Source of the DNA: Actinomycetes bacterium
Lineage (GTDB): Bacteria; Actinomycetota; Acidimicrobiia; Acidimicrobiales; RAAP-2
Assembly: GCA_021798955.1 (NCBI GenBank)
Contig: JAJZBK010000016.1
Span: forward strand, 1-59,585
DNA: 59,585 bases
Direction: 5' to 3'
Numbering within the stretch: the stretch's first letter is position 1; every line of letters starts with the position of its first letter. The position numbers and the translations under genes are program-made. Of the stretch, positions 40,548 through 50,007 are shown in pieces. The notes under the pieces are model-generated. The model saw only the letters and a program-made list of their open reading frames with translations. It did not search any database and had not been told where the DNA came from.

Positions 40548-41207
40548 GTGCCCACCGCACCCGTCTACCCCGTCGCCCTCGTCGTCGAAGGCAAGCCGTG
40601 CCTCGTCGTCGGCGGCGGGGCCGTCGCCGCCCGCAAGGTGGCGAGCCTCGTCGAGTGCAGTGCCGACGTCACGGTGGTCGCCCCCGAAGTCGGGGAGGCT
40701 CTGCGGGCCCTGGTGCGCTCTCCCGGCGAGGTAGGAGGATCGGTCCGCGTCGAGGCGAGGTGCTACCGGCCCGGTGAGGCCGCCCGGTTCCGCTTGGTCG
40801 TCACGGCCACGGGCCGGAGCGAGGTCGACCAGGCCGTGGCCCACGACGCGGACGCCGCCGGCGTGTGGGTCAACAGCGCCGACGACCCGGCCCGGTGCTC
40901 GTTCTTGCTGCCGGCGGTCCACCGCCAAGGGACGGTCTCGATCGCCGTCTCGACCGGCGGAGCGAGCCCGGCGCTGGCGGCGTGGCTGCGCTCGCGCCTG
41001 GCCCGCCTCGTCGGCCCCGACACGTCGACGATCGCCCAGCTCCTCCAACGAGTGCGCGGCGACCTGCGGGCGGCCGGCCGCAGCACCGAGGAGGTCGACT
41101 GGCAGGCCGTCCTCGACGGCGAGGTGGCCACTCTGGTGGCGGCCGGCCGGACCAGCGAAGCAGCCGCAGCCCTCCGGCGCGCCGTCGGGCTCACCCGCTC
41201 CGGCTGA
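40548..41207 (+). CDS. Precorrin-2 dehydrogenase / sirohydrochlorin ferrochelatase
   Basis: 219 aa from GTG, 9 bases after cysN. The NAD-binding Rossmann motif is CLVVGGGAVAARKVASLVEC, followed by VVTATGRSEVDQAV, VWVNSADDPARCSFLLPAV and the Ser-loop VSTGGASPALAAWLR. This matches Met8p/CysG N-terminal half enzymes, which oxidise precorrin-2 and insert iron to give siroheme. The uroporphyrinogen methyltransferase half is absent. Its product is the cofactor of the sulfite reductase encoded on the other side of the locus. Confidence 0.93.
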   Translation: MPTAPVYPVALVVEGKPCLVVGGGAVAARKVASLVECSADVTVVAPEVGEALRALVRSPGEVGGSVRVEARCYRPGEAARFRLVVTATGRSEVDQAVAHDADAAGVWVNSADDPARCSFLLPAVHRQGTVSIAVSTGGASPALAAWLRSRLARLVGPDTSTIAQLLQRVRGDLRAAGRSTEEVDWQAVLDGEVATLVAAGRTSEAAAALRRAVGLTRSG

Positions 41208-41249
41208 AGTAGCAAGGGCCGGCCGGCGGCGACCAGGACGTTGGCGAGC

Positions 41250-41852
41250 TCACGGCTTGGCCACCATCACCACGGCGACGGCGACGAGCACCACCACCAT
41301 CCATCCGGCTGTCACCGCTACCCGAAGGCACAGGGCACGGCGCTGCCTGAGCGCGACCTCCGGTTCGTCGAGCCCGACCTCCGGTCCGTCGAACAGGGCC
41401 CCCGGGGCGGAGACGGCCTCCGGGGGCTGCGCCGCGGCTTGGGCGCCGACCGAGGTCGGCGAAGGCCACGTGGCCACCAGCTGCTGGAGCCGGCGCTCGG
41501 CCGGCCACAGCACGAGCTCACCGGCGAGCGCTACCGCCGCCCACGCCACCAGGCCCACGACGATCCAGGTATCTCCGTACGACCACGCCCCCCCAGAGAG
41601 GGCCACGAGGGTCGCTCCGAGGACCGGGACGAGGAAGAGCACCCGTCCACCCCAGTTGACCGCCGGGCGGTAGTAGCGGCGCACCGCCGGTGACAGGTCC
41701 GAGGAACGCCGGAGCACCAGCGCCTGGGCACCGGCGATGGAGACCACCGCCATGCTGGCCAGGGCAGCCAGGACGTGAGCGAGCAGGACGGTGTCGTAGA
41801 GCGGACCCCGGTTGCTCGAGACGGCCAGGGTCACGAGGGGTGGCGGTGGCAC
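41250..41852 (-). CDS. Four-helix membrane protein, DUF2269-like
   Basis: 200 aa from GTG at 41852; GTG 41834 (MTLAVSSNRGPLYD) is an alternative. Hydrophobic helices lie near 18-45, 70-90, 95-118 and at the C-terminus (AVTAGWMVVVLVAVAVVMVA). LYDTVLLAHVLAALASM resembles the first helix of DUF2269 proteins, which carry a conserved His in that helix. An acidic loop (GPEVGLDEPEVAL) precedes the last helix. Function unknown. Converges with the siroheme synthase gene. Confidence 0.65.
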   Translation of the reverse strand: MPPPPLVTLAVSSNRGPLYDTVLLAHVLAALASMAVVSIAGAQALVLRRSSDLSPAVRRYYRPAVNWGGRVLFLVPVLGATLVALSGGAWSYGDTWIVVGLVAWAAVALAGELVLWPAERRLQQLVATWPSPTSVGAQAAAQPPEAVSAPGALFDGPEVGLDEPEVALRQRRALCLRVAVTAGWMVVVLVAVAVVMVAKP

Positions 41853-42152
41853 CGGCAGAGTCTGGCACCGCGATGCCGCAGGGTCGTGTCGCGGCGAGGC
41901 GCAGTGTGACCACGTCCTCGACCGGCGTTGCTAGGTTGGAGCGTGTGGGTACGTACCGCGCAACCGGCTCAGGATGACCGCCAGACGTGCCGATAGGAAC
42001 GACGTGTGATGACAGCAAGCGTGCAATGAACGCAGCCCGACGAGCTCCTGCCGCCTCGGCCCTCGTGGCCCGTTGGCGGCACTGCCGGGGTGCGAGGTAG
42101 CGAGGTCGGACATGGACCGGAGAGCCTCCCAGCAGAAACGACGGGCAGTGCG
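41853..42152. other. Divergent intergenic region before galT
   Basis: No gene is supported. TAGGTT near 41934 is followed after 5 bases by GTG opening a 17-codon frame ending at a TAG. It could be a leaderless leader peptide for galT, but there is no homology to support it. Confidence 0.25.
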
Positions 42153-43166
42153 ATGAACCAGCTGCGGCTCGACCCGCTGACGGGCCGATGGGTGGTCGTG
42201 AACACCGACCGGGCCAAGCGCCCCCGGGCCTTCTCCCCGCCGGTCCCCGTCCAGGCCGACACGTCGCGGCCATGCCCGTTCTGCCCGGGCAACGAAGAAG
42301 CCACGCCTCCTGCCCTCGAGACCTATGGACCGGAGGGGCACTGGTCGGTTCGGGTCGTGCCCAACCTGTACCCCGCCTTCGAGGGAGACGACCCCTTCGT
42401 CGTGACCAACCGTGGACCGGTGTTCACCCAGGCGACTGCGGGAGGCATCCACGAGGTCCTCATCCTCTCGCCCGACCACCGGGCACCATGGCCGTTGCTC
42501 GACGATGACCAGACCGCCATGGTGATGGCTGCCATCCGCGACCGCATCGACGAGCACTCGAACGTCCCAGGCCTCCGCTACAGCCAGGCCATCCTGAACG
42601 CCGGACGAGAGGCGGGCGCCTCGGTCGAGCATCCGCACGCGCAGTTGCTCGGGATGTCGTTCGTCCCCCGCGAGCTCGTCGAGGAACAGGCCGGGTTCGC
42701 CCGGTTCGCCAGCCGATGCCTCCTCTGTACCGTGGCCGACGCCGAGGAGAACGTCGGCTACCGGGTCGTCTACGCCGACGACCGGGTCCTCGTGGTCTGT
42801 CCGTTCTGGAGCGGCGTCCCCTACGAGATGTTGCTCATCCCCCGCAATCACGGCCCCCACCTGCACCACAGCCAGCCGGCCGACCTCGCCGCGGTCGGCC
42901 GAGCCATCAAGACGGTGCTCGGTCGCCTGCGCGACGTGGTCGGTGACGTCGCCTACAACCTCGTCTTCCACTCGGCGCCGTACCGGGCCCCCGAGCCCTA
43001 CCACTGGCACGTCCACATCCTGCCCAAGCTGACCACGATCGCCGGGTTCGAGCTGGGGACCGGCGTGCTCATCAACATCGTCAACCCCGAGCAGGCCGCC
43101 GAAGAGCTGTGCGTCCCGGGGCACCACGGCGCCGGAGCACCGGTCGCCGCCGTCGCCACCGGTTGA
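42153..43166 (+). CDS. galT: Galactose-1-phosphate uridylyltransferase
   Basis: 337 aa. It begins NQLRLDPLTGRWVVVNTDRA, with zinc ligands in CPFCPGNE and the catalytic His triad in SVEHPHAQLLGMSF (HPH-x-Q). A second HIT repeat holds NLVFHSAPYR and YHWHVHILPKL. It exchanges galactose-1-P with UDP-glucose in the Leloir pathway; bacterial members of this subfamily can also act as broader hexose-1-P nucleotidyltransferases. No galK or galE is beside it. The stop codon lies inside an 18-bp tandem duplication. Confidence 0.93.
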   Translation: MNQLRLDPLTGRWVVVNTDRAKRPRAFSPPVPVQADTSRPCPFCPGNEEATPPALETYGPEGHWSVRVVPNLYPAFEGDDPFVVTNRGPVFTQATAGGIHEVLILSPDHRAPWPLLDDDQTAMVMAAIRDRIDEHSNVPGLRYSQAILNAGREAGASVEHPHAQLLGMSFVPRELVEEQAGFARFASRCLLCTVADAEENVGYRVVYADDRVLVVCPFWSGVPYEMLLIPRNHGPHLHHSQPADLAAVGRAIKTVLGRLRDVVGDVAYNLVFHSAPYRAPEPYHWHVHILPKLTTIAGFELGTGVLINIVNPEQAAEELCVPGHHGAGAPVAAVATG

Positions 43167-43196
43167 GGCTCGGCCACCGGTTGAGGCTCGGCCACC
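43161..43196. repeat. 18-bp tandem duplication spanning the galT stop
   Basis: ggttgaggctcggccacc occurs twice, at 43161-43178 and 43179-43196. The first copy contains the galT stop codon, so the duplication does not alter the protein. Confidence 0.95.
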
Positions 43197-43218
43197 AGCT
43201 GCACCCCGGGGCAGGCCG

Positions 43219-44526
43219 TCAGGTTCGGGCGACGATGCCGACGGCCGAGCGCTCGAGCTCGAAGGCGGCGGCGAGCGTCCTGACCAGGTCACGACCGGGG
43301 GGCACCAGCCCGCCGATGCCGGGGGTGGCCAGGTACCCGGCCAGGTAGGCACGGCGGTTCCGGACCTCCCATGCCTGGGTGAGCTGGCGAAGCCCTGCCT
43401 CACCGGTCGGGTCGCGCTCCACCGCGGCGACGTCGGCGACCCGGTGGAGTGACCAGAGCATGTCGGCGACGTCGGCCAACGGCGACCGGAAGACCGGCTC
43501 GGTGCCACCACCTTGGGGCACCCCGCCAGGGTTGCAGTCGAGGACGAGCCAACCGAGGTCCGTCCGGGCGACCCGCCCCAGGTCGAAGTCTCCGTGCGTG
43601 CGGATGGCGACGCACGGTCGGGTAGTCCGCCGGAGCTCGGCCAGGAGGGACCGGACCCCGGCGTCCTCGGCGATGGCTGGGTCGGCAGCCCTGACCGAGG
43701 CTTCGACGGCGTCCGTCCATGTCGGGACGTCCCCCGGGCGGCGCCCGAACGCAGTATCCAGCGCCAGGTGCATCCGGGCGGTCATCGTGCCCAGCCGGTG
43801 CGCCTCGGCAGCGAAGTCGGCGCCAGCGTCCTCGGGGGCCACGCCCGACTCGGCGAGGTCGCGCAACGAGGCCAAGGCGAGGTCCCACCCTGCCGTCGTG
43901 CCCGGCTGGTACTCCAGCACGACACCGAGGTCGGCACCGTCACGCTGCCACAACGCCACCGGGGCGAGCAGCTGGTTGAACCCGGCACGGTCGAGGCCCA
44001 GGTAGAGCTCGAGGGCGGGGTTGCGCGCTCCGGGGGGAGGCAGCTGCTGGAAGACAGTGAAGGCAAGCCGGTCGTCGTAGGCCAGGCTGACCGAGTCGGG
44101 CGTCTCGGCGATCCGGTGGACCCACTCGACGGTGCCCTGGTCGCCAGCGACCGCTTCGAGGAGCAGGGTGGCCAGCTCGGCGTCGCCGAGGGCATCGAAG
44201 ACGACCGCCAACCCGGCATCGTCTTCGACGATGCCGAGCGGGGCATCGTCGGCGTCGGCGAGGAAGCGGACCTCGTCACCCGGGGCCCGGAGCCCCAGGA
44301 CTACGTGGCACCGGACCGACCCGACCGTCGCCACCACGCTGACCAGTCCGGGCCGGCCGGGCCGGACGACCTCGGCATCGTGCACCACGACGTCTTCGTC
44401 GGCGACCGGCGCCGGCTCGTCACCACCGGCCGTCCGGCGGTGCGCCACCGACGCGGCGACGAGCTCGCCGAGGGCGCCTGCGTCGAGCACTGCCGGAAGG
44501 TCCCCGCCACTCCCGACGACGTTCAC
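43219..44526 (-). CDS. mak: Maltokinase-like protein
   Basis: 435 aa from GTG at 44526, overlapping the treS stop (GTGA). It shows the maltokinase (Pep2/Mak) pattern: variable N-terminal cap, LAFTVFQQLPPPGARNPALE, VALWQRDGADLGVVLEYQPG, HRLGTMTARMHLAL, and the kinase loop RTHGDFDLGRVARTDLGWLV. In typical maltokinases the following metal motif is DFEGEP; here it is LDCNPGG, so the metal-binding Asp is kept but the rest diverges. Maltokinase makes maltose-1-phosphate from maltose and ATP for GlgE-type alpha-glucan synthesis. Coupling to treS supports the role. Confidence 0.85.
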   Translation of the reverse strand: MNVVGSGGDLPAVLDAGALGELVAASVAHRRTAGGDEPAPVADEDVVVHDAEVVRPGRPGLVSVVATVGSVRCHVVLGLRAPGDEVRFLADADDAPLGIVEDDAGLAVVFDALGDAELATLLLEAVAGDQGTVEWVHRIAETPDSVSLAYDDRLAFTVFQQLPPPGARNPALELYLGLDRAGFNQLLAPVALWQRDGADLGVVLEYQPGTTAGWDLALASLRDLAESGVAPEDAGADFAAEAHRLGTMTARMHLALDTAFGRRPGDVPTWTDAVEASVRAADPAIAEDAGVRSLLAELRRTTRPCVAIRTHGDFDLGRVARTDLGWLVLDCNPGGVPQGGGTEPVFRSPLADVADMLWSLHRVADVAAVERDPTGEAGLRQLTQAWEVRNRRAYLAGYLATPGIGGLVPPGRDLVRTLAAAFELERSAVGIVART

Positions 44527-46403
44527 GAGGGCTCCTCGGCTCCGCCGGCTCCCTCGGCCAGGCCCGGCTCGCCCGGGAGCATGGCGGCGGGCTCGACCAG
44601 CTCGAACCACTCGGTCCCGTGGGGGGCCATCGTCACCGGGTACGGATCCGTGCCCACGAGGGGAAACGGTACCCTGCCGAGGACCTCGACCGGCTGACGA
44701 CCCGCCCACCGGCCCAGGAAGAGCTCGGCAGGCTGGGCAAAGCGGCTCAGGTTGTGCAGGCAGAGCATGGGGTTGCTCTCGGAGCGCTCGTCGAACCGGA
44801 CAAAGGCGAGCACGGCAGGGTTCGAGCAGGCGAGGATGTCGATCTCGCCAGTACCGAAGACGGGGAACTGGCGCCGGATGCCGAGCATCCTGCGAACCCA
44901 GTGGAGGAACGAGCTGGGGTTGCGCTGCTGGGCCTCCACGTTGACTGCCGTATAGCCGTACACGGGGTCCATGAGGGGCGGCAGATAGAGCTGGGCGAAG
45001 TCGGCGCGGGAGAACCCGGCGTCGCGGTCGGGTGTCCACTGCATCGGGGTGCGGACCGAGTCGCGGTCACCCAGGTAGACGTTGTCGCCCATCATGATCT
45101 CGTCGCCGTAGTAGAGGACGGGGCTGCCGGGCAGTGACAGGAGGAGCGACCAGAGCAGCTCGGACAGCCGCCGGTCGCGGTCGAGCAACGGGGCCAGGCG
45201 GCGGCCGATCCCCATGTGGCGCTTCATCCGAGGGTCGGAGGCGTACTCCCTGAAGAGGTAGTCCCGCTCCTCGTCCGAGACCATCTCGAGGGTCAGCTCG
45301 TCGTGGTTGCGAAGAAAGATGGCCCACTGGGCACCGTCTGGGATGTCGGGGGTCTGGGCGAGGATCTCGGTGATCGGGTAGCGCTGCTCGCGCCGGACTG
45401 CCATGAACAACCGGGGCATGAGCGGGAAGTGGAAGCACAGGTGGCACTCGTCGCCGTCGTCATCGCCGAAGTAGTCGGCAACGTCGGCCGGCCATCCGTT
45501 GGCCTCGGCCAGCAGGACCCGGCCCGGGTACTCGACGTCGAGCACGGCGCGGACCCGACGGATGAAGGCGTGGGTCTCCGGGAGGTTCTCCCCCGTCGTC
45601 CCGTCCCGCTGGTAGAGGAAGGGGACCGCGTCGAGGCGGAACCCGTCGAGGCCGAGGTCGAGCCAGAACCGGACGACGCCGAGCATGGCCTCGACGACCT
45701 CCGGGTTGTCGTAGTTGAGGTCCGGCTGGTGGCTGTAGAAGCGGTGCCAGTAGTACTGGCCGCGCTGGGCGTCGTAGGCCCAGTTGGACCGCTCGACGTC
45801 GACGAACACGACTCGTGCCTCCGGCCAGCGCTGGTCGTCGTCGTTCCAGACGTACCAGTCGGCCTTGGGGTTGTCCCGGCTCTGGCGGGACTCGAGGAAC
45901 CAGGGGTGCTGGTCGCTCGTGTGGTTGATCACGAGGTCGGCGATCACCCGGATGCCACGGCTGTGGGCTTCGTCGAGCAGCTTGCGGAGGTCGTCGACCG
46001 TGCCGTACTCGGGATGGACCGAGTAGTAGTCGCTGATGTCATAGCCACCGTCACGCAACGGCGAGGGGTAGAAGGGCAGCAGCCAGAGGCAGTCGACACC
46101 CAGCCACTGCAGGTAGTCGAGCTTGGCGATGAGACCAGGCAAGTCCCCGGTGCCGTCGTCGTTGCCGTCGAAGAACCCACGGATGAACACCTCGTAGAAC
46201 ACGGCTCGCTGGTACCACCGAGGGTCCTCGGAGGCGTCCGGCAGCGGACCGCCGGCGACCGGCAGCGGAGACGGTACGAGGGGCACGAGGGGCTCGGTCG
46301 GCCCCGTCAGGTCCGGGGCGATCGGGACGTCGCCGACGGCGAGCCCGGGCGCTCCCTCCGGGCCGTTGGCGACCAGCTCTGGATCGCTCGCGTCGGTGGT
46401 CAC
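44523..46403 (-). CDS. treS: Trehalose synthase (maltose alpha-D-glucosyltransferase), GH13
   Basis: 626 aa from GTG at 46403. The GH13 barrel starts WYQRAVFYEVFIRGFFDGND, and has DLVINHTSDQHPWF, DGFRLDAVPFL (nucleophile Asp258), LLAEANGWP (acid/base Glu300) and FLRNHDELTLEM (Asp368), as in characterised TreS. It interconverts trehalose and maltose and, with maltokinase downstream, feeds maltose-1-P into glucan synthesis. glgE itself is not in the window. The first roughly 60 residues are a Pro-rich extension. Confidence 0.95.
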   Translation of the reverse strand: MTTDASDPELVANGPEGAPGLAVGDVPIAPDLTGPTEPLVPLVPSPLPVAGGPLPDASEDPRWYQRAVFYEVFIRGFFDGNDDGTGDLPGLIAKLDYLQWLGVDCLWLLPFYPSPLRDGGYDISDYYSVHPEYGTVDDLRKLLDEAHSRGIRVIADLVINHTSDQHPWFLESRQSRDNPKADWYVWNDDDQRWPEARVVFVDVERSNWAYDAQRGQYYWHRFYSHQPDLNYDNPEVVEAMLGVVRFWLDLGLDGFRLDAVPFLYQRDGTTGENLPETHAFIRRVRAVLDVEYPGRVLLAEANGWPADVADYFGDDDGDECHLCFHFPLMPRLFMAVRREQRYPITEILAQTPDIPDGAQWAIFLRNHDELTLEMVSDEERDYLFREYASDPRMKRHMGIGRRLAPLLDRDRRLSELLWSLLLSLPGSPVLYYGDEIMMGDNVYLGDRDSVRTPMQWTPDRDAGFSRADFAQLYLPPLMDPVYGYTAVNVEAQQRNPSSFLHWVRRMLGIRRQFPVFGTGEIDILACSNPAVLAFVRFDERSESNPMLCLHNLSRFAQPAELFLGRWAGRQPVEVLGRVPFPLVGTDPYPVTMAPHGTEWFELVEPAAMLPGEPGLAEGAGGAEEPS

Positions 46404-46452
46404 GATGGCAAGCTACCGGACGGAGCCCACAGGCTCCCCTGCACCGGACGCG

Positions 46453-47472
46453 TCAGTCGGTCGCCGGGGCGACGGCGTCGAGGAGCCGGTCGGCCGCCTC
46501 GTAGGGGTCGAGCGCTCCGGCCACCAGCTCGTCGGCGAGGTCGGCGAAAGACGCCCCCGCCCGCAGCTCGCCGACCCGCTCGCGCAGGCGGGCGAGGAGG
46601 ACCTGTTCGAGCTCGTGCTCGACTCGCTCACGTCGGCGCTGCCCGAGCTGGCCCGAGGCGACCAGGTAGGACCGGTGGCGTTCGACGGCGTCCCACAGTT
46701 CGTCGGTTCCCTCGCCGGTGTTGGCGACCGTCTCGACCACCGGGGCCCGCCAGTCACCGGGCGTCGTGAGGTCGAGCATGAGCTCGAGGTCGCGCCGCGT
46801 CTCCTTCACCCCCGGGCGGTCGGCCTTGTTGATCACGAAGCAGTCGGCGATCTCGAGGAGACCGGCTTTGTTGGCCTGGACGGCGTCACCCCATCCGGGG
46901 TTGACGACGACGACGGTGGTGTCGGCGGCGCCGGCCACCTCGACCTCGACCTGGCCCACCCCGACCGTCTCGACCAAGACGACGGGCAGACCGACAGCAG
47001 AGAGGACTCGAAGCGCGTCCGGGACGGCAACCGCCAGGCCACCCAGGTGGCCGCGGGTAGCCATCGAGCGGATGAAGACGTGCTCGTCGAGCGCGTGCCC
47101 CTGCATGCGCACCCGGTCGCCGAGGATGGCACCTCCGGTGAACGGCGACGACGGGTCGACGGCGAGCACGGCGACGTCGGAACCGGCGTCGCCAGGATGC
47201 CCACCGGCGTCGCCGGAGTGCCCCTGCCCGAGCCCCCGGCGGCGGGCGACGCCGATGAGCCGGTCAGTGAGGGTGGACTTGCCGGCACCCGGTGCCCCGG
47301 TGATCCCGACGGTGTAGGCGTCCCCCCCGCCACGGTAGGCCAGGGCCGCCACGGTCCTCGAGGGGTCACCACCCCGTTCGACCAGGGTGAGGAGCCGGGC
47401 GAGCGCCACCCGGTCGCCGCCGACGGCGGCGGCGAAGAGGGCCTGTGGGTCGCGTGTCGGGCGGGCGCACAT
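46453..47472 (-). CDS. meaB: MeaB/ArgK-type GTPase chaperone of methylmalonyl-CoA mutase
   Basis: 339 aa from ATG at 47472. P-loop GITGAPGAGKSTLTDRLIG, AVDPSSPFTGGAILGDRVRM, FIRSMATRGHLGGLA, ETVGVGQVEVEVAGAADTTV and the NKAD motif in CFVINKADRPGV are all MeaB-typical. MeaB protects and reloads the B12 enzyme methylmalonyl-CoA mutase. No mutase gene is in the window, which is unusual because meaB normally sits next to it. A small in-frame near-duplication (GHSGDAG/GHPGDAG) interrupts the region after the P-loop helix. Confidence 0.92.
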   Translation of the reverse strand: MCARPTRDPQALFAAAVGGDRVALARLLTLVERGGDPSRTVAALAYRGGGDAYTVGITGAPGAGKSTLTDRLIGVARRRGLGQGHSGDAGGHPGDAGSDVAVLAVDPSSPFTGGAILGDRVRMQGHALDEHVFIRSMATRGHLGGLAVAVPDALRVLSAVGLPVVLVETVGVGQVEVEVAGAADTTVVVVNPGWGDAVQANKAGLLEIADCFVINKADRPGVKETRRDLELMLDLTTPGDWRAPVVETVANTGEGTDELWDAVERHRSYLVASGQLGQRRRERVEHELEQVLLARLRERVGELRAGASFADLADELVAGALDPYEAADRLLDAVAPATD

Positions 47473-47549
47473 GAGGTGCCGAGCGTACCCGTCCCGGCCC
47501 AAGGCGGAGGCACTCGCTGACGGGGCCAGCTCACCGGCTGGGTGCTCCG

Positions 47550-48827
47550 TCAGTCCCGCAGCACCTTGGCGCCCAGCGCCGTCAGGCGGCCGTCGAAGTC
47601 CTCGTAGCCTCGGTCGACGTGGTAGGCGTCGGTCACGATCGTCTCGCCGTCGGCCACCAGCCCGGCCAGCACCATGGCCGCCCCGGCCCGGACGTCGACA
47701 GCCCGGACAGTCGCACCCGACAGCCGCTCGACCCCTCGGACGACGGCGTGGTGGCCCTCGGTGCGGATGTCCGCGCCCATCCGACGAAGCTCGTCGACGT
47801 ACCGGAACCGCCCGAAGAAGAGGTTCTCGGTGACGATCCCGACGCCGTCGGCGACGGTCAGCAACGTGACGATCAGCGGCTTGTAATCGGTGGCGAAGCC
47901 GGGGAAGGGCAACGTGGCGACGTCGACGGCTCTGAGCTGCTCGGAAGGGTCTCGCCGGGCGCGCAGGCCGTCGGGCCCTGACGACACCTGGATGCCGGCG
48001 CACGACAGCTTGCGAAGGAGGACCTCCATGTGCTCGGGCCTGCCGTCCTCGACGAGGACGTCGCCGCCGGTCAACCCGGCCGCTACCAGGAACGTGGCCA
48101 CCACCAACCGATCGGTGATCACCCGGTGGGTCGCCGGGGTGAGCGTCTCGACCCCTTCGACGACGAGCCGCGACGTGCCGGCGCCCGTGATCTTCGCCCC
48201 CATCGACTGCAGGAAGGCGACGAGGTCGCAGACCTCGGGCTCACGTGCCGCGTTCTCGATGACGGTCACGCCTTTGGCCAGCGCCGCGGCCATCAGCACG
48301 TTGTCGGTGCCGGTGTGGCTGGGGTAGTCGAGGACGACCGTGGTTCCCATCAGGCGGGAACGACCACCGTCGACCGAGGTCACCACGCCCTCGACCGCTT
48401 CCTCGGACGTCTTGAACGTCGCTCCGAGGGCCGACAGGGCGGCGAGGTGCATATCGATCGGCCGCGGTCCGAAGTCGTCGCCGCCGGGCAGGCCGACCCT
48501 CGCCTGGCCGGTGCGCGCCAGCAGGGGGCCGAGGACGACGACCGACGCCCGGATGCGCTCGACGAGCGCCAGCGGGGCCTCGGGCACCACCGTGGCGGGG
48601 ACGTCGACGATCAGCTCGTCGTCGGCGCCCCGCTCGACGGTCACGCCCATGGCCCGGAGCACGTCGGCCATCGTGTCGACGTCGGTGATACGCGGCACGT
48701 TGGTGAGGACATGGCGCCCCTCGGCCAACAGGCAGGCGGCCATGAGCTTGAGGACCGAGTTCTTCGCCCCGCCGGCCCGCACCGAGCCGGCAAGGGGCCC
48801 GTTGGGGGTGACGACGAAGCGGTCCAC
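47550..48827 (-). CDS. murA: UDP-N-acetylglucosamine 1-carboxyvinyltransferase with Asp at the Cys115 position
   Basis: 425 aa from GTG at 48827 ([16 protein letters not shown]); GTG at 48854 is possible. Conserved [14 protein letters not shown] (Lys/Asn site), [23 protein letters not shown] and [15 protein letters not shown]. It catalyses the first committed step of peptidoglycan synthesis. The catalytic loop reads [13 protein letters not shown]; Asp117 replaces the Cys that fosfomycin alkylates. The same Cys-to-Asp change makes mycobacterial MurA naturally fosfomycin-resistant, so intrinsic resistance is predicted. Confidence 0.95.
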   Translation of the reverse strand: MDRFVVTPNGPLAGSVRAGGAKNSVLKLMAACLLAEGRHVLTNVPRITDVDTMADVLRAMGVTVERGADDELIVDVPATVVPEAPLALVERIRASVVVLGPLLARTGQARVGLPGGDDFGPRPIDMHLAALSALGATFKTSEEAVEGVVTSVDGGRSRLMGTTVVLDYPSHTGTDNVLMAAALAKGVTVIENAAREPEVCDLVAFLQSMGAKITGAGTSRLVVEGVETLTPATHRVITDRLVVATFLVAAGLTGGDVLVEDGRPEHMEVLLRKLSCAGIQVSSGPDGLRARRDPSEQLRAVDVATLPFPGFATDYKPLIVTLLTVADGVGIVTENLFFGRFRYVDELRRMGADIRTEGHHAVVRGVERLSGATVRAVDVRAGAAMVLAGLVADGETIVTDAYHVDRGYEDFDGRLTALGAKVLRD

Positions 48828-48973
48828 GAGGGCCAGTATTGCCGATGCCGGCACCGCGGCCCGCCATCTACGAGCCTGCCTCCTTCGGCCAGAACTGCCG
48901 GCCGAGTGGACGTTCCGCCACGGAGGGCGAACGTCTCCCGGCGAAGCGGACCGCGCACGGTATCGTCTCGGAC

Positions 48974-49969
48974 GTGAGCGGAACCAAGAGCGCCCCGGAC
49001 CGAAACCTCGCCATGGAGCTCGTCCGGGTCACCGAGGCAGCGGCCCTCGCCGCGTCGCGGTGGATGGGCCGGGGAGACAAGGAGGGCGCTGACGGCGCGG
49101 CCGTCGAGGCCATGCGCATCGTCCTCTCCTCGGTGTCCATGGACGGCATCGTCGTCATCGGCGAGGGCGAGAAGGATCACGCGCCGATGCTGTTCAACGG
49201 GGAGCGCATCGGGGACGGCGCCCCGCCCGAGTGCGACATCGCCGTCGACCCCATCGACGGCACGACACCCACGGCACTCGGACGCGGCGGTGCCCTGTCG
49301 GTGATCGCCATGTCCGAGCGGGGCACCATGTTCGACCCGGGCCCGTGCGTCTACATGGAGAAGCTGGCTGTCGGCCCCAGGGCGGCCGGCTCGATCGACA
49401 TCACCCGGTCCGTCGCTGACAACCTCGAGGCCGTGGCCAAGGCCAAGGGGACTTCGGTGCGCGACGTGACGGCGGTCATCCTCGACCGCCCCCGCCACGC
49501 CGAGCTCATCGCCGAGGTGCGCGACACCGGAGCGCGCATCCGGTTGATCACGGATGGTGACGTGGCCGGTGCCATCGCCACCGCGTGGCCCGACTCGGGG
49601 GTCGACATCCTCTTCGGGGTGGGTGGGACCCCCGAAGGGGTCATCGCCGCGGCGGCGTTGAAGAGCATGGGGGGAGAGATCCAAGGTCGGCTGTGGCCTC
49701 GCGACGACACCGAGCGCACGGCTGCACTCGACGCCGGCTACGACCTCGACGCCATCTTGACCACCGACGACCTCGTCGCCGGAGAGAACTGCTTCTTCGC
49801 CGCCACCGGCATCACCGACGGCGAGCTCCTCCACGGCGTCCGCTACGACGAGTTCGGCGCCACCACGCAGTCACTGGTCATGCGGTCGCGCTCTGGCACG
49901 GTGCGCCTCGTCGACGCCCACCACCGGCTGCACAAGCTCTCCGAGTACAGCTCGATCGCCTTCCGCTGA
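48974..49969 (+). CDS. glpX: Class II fructose-1,6-bisphosphatase
   Basis: 331 aa from GTG at 48974. A possible -10 box TATCGT (48961-48966) ends 7 bases upstream, suggesting a leaderless mRNA. GlpX motifs: [31 protein letters not shown], the metal/phosphatase site [23 protein letters not shown]-type [10 protein letters not shown] and [20 protein letters not shown]. Actinobacteria use GlpX as the gluconeogenic fructose bisphosphatase, opposing PFK. Converges on atpC. Confidence 0.95.
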   Translation: MSGTKSAPDRNLAMELVRVTEAAALAASRWMGRGDKEGADGAAVEAMRIVLSSVSMDGIVVIGEGEKDHAPMLFNGERIGDGAPPECDIAVDPIDGTTPTALGRGGALSVIAMSERGTMFDPGPCVYMEKLAVGPRAAGSIDITRSVADNLEAVAKAKGTSVRDVTAVILDRPRHAELIAEVRDTGARIRLITDGDVAGAIATAWPDSGVDILFGVGGTPEGVIAAAALKSMGGEIQGRLWPRDDTERTAALDAGYDLDAILTTDDLVAGENCFFAATGITDGELLHGVRYDEFGATTQSLVMRSRSGTVRLVDAHHRLHKLSEYSSIAFR

Positions 49970-49979
49970 CCCGCCGACG

Positions 49980-49993
49980 GGTCCTCGAGGACC
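49980..49993. terminator. Palindromic hairpin between glpX and atpC
   Basis: GGTCCTCGAGGACC is a perfect 14-base palindrome situated between the convergent stops of glpX and atpC, and could terminate both transcripts. Confidence 0.55.
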
Positions 49994-50007
49994 CCGGAGG
50001 CGGCCGC

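Noticed and set aside
41941-41994. 17-codon leader peptide before galT
   Set aside because: A TAGGTT hexamer and GTG are suitably placed, but there is no conserved feature, no attenuator pairing and no link to galactose sensing.
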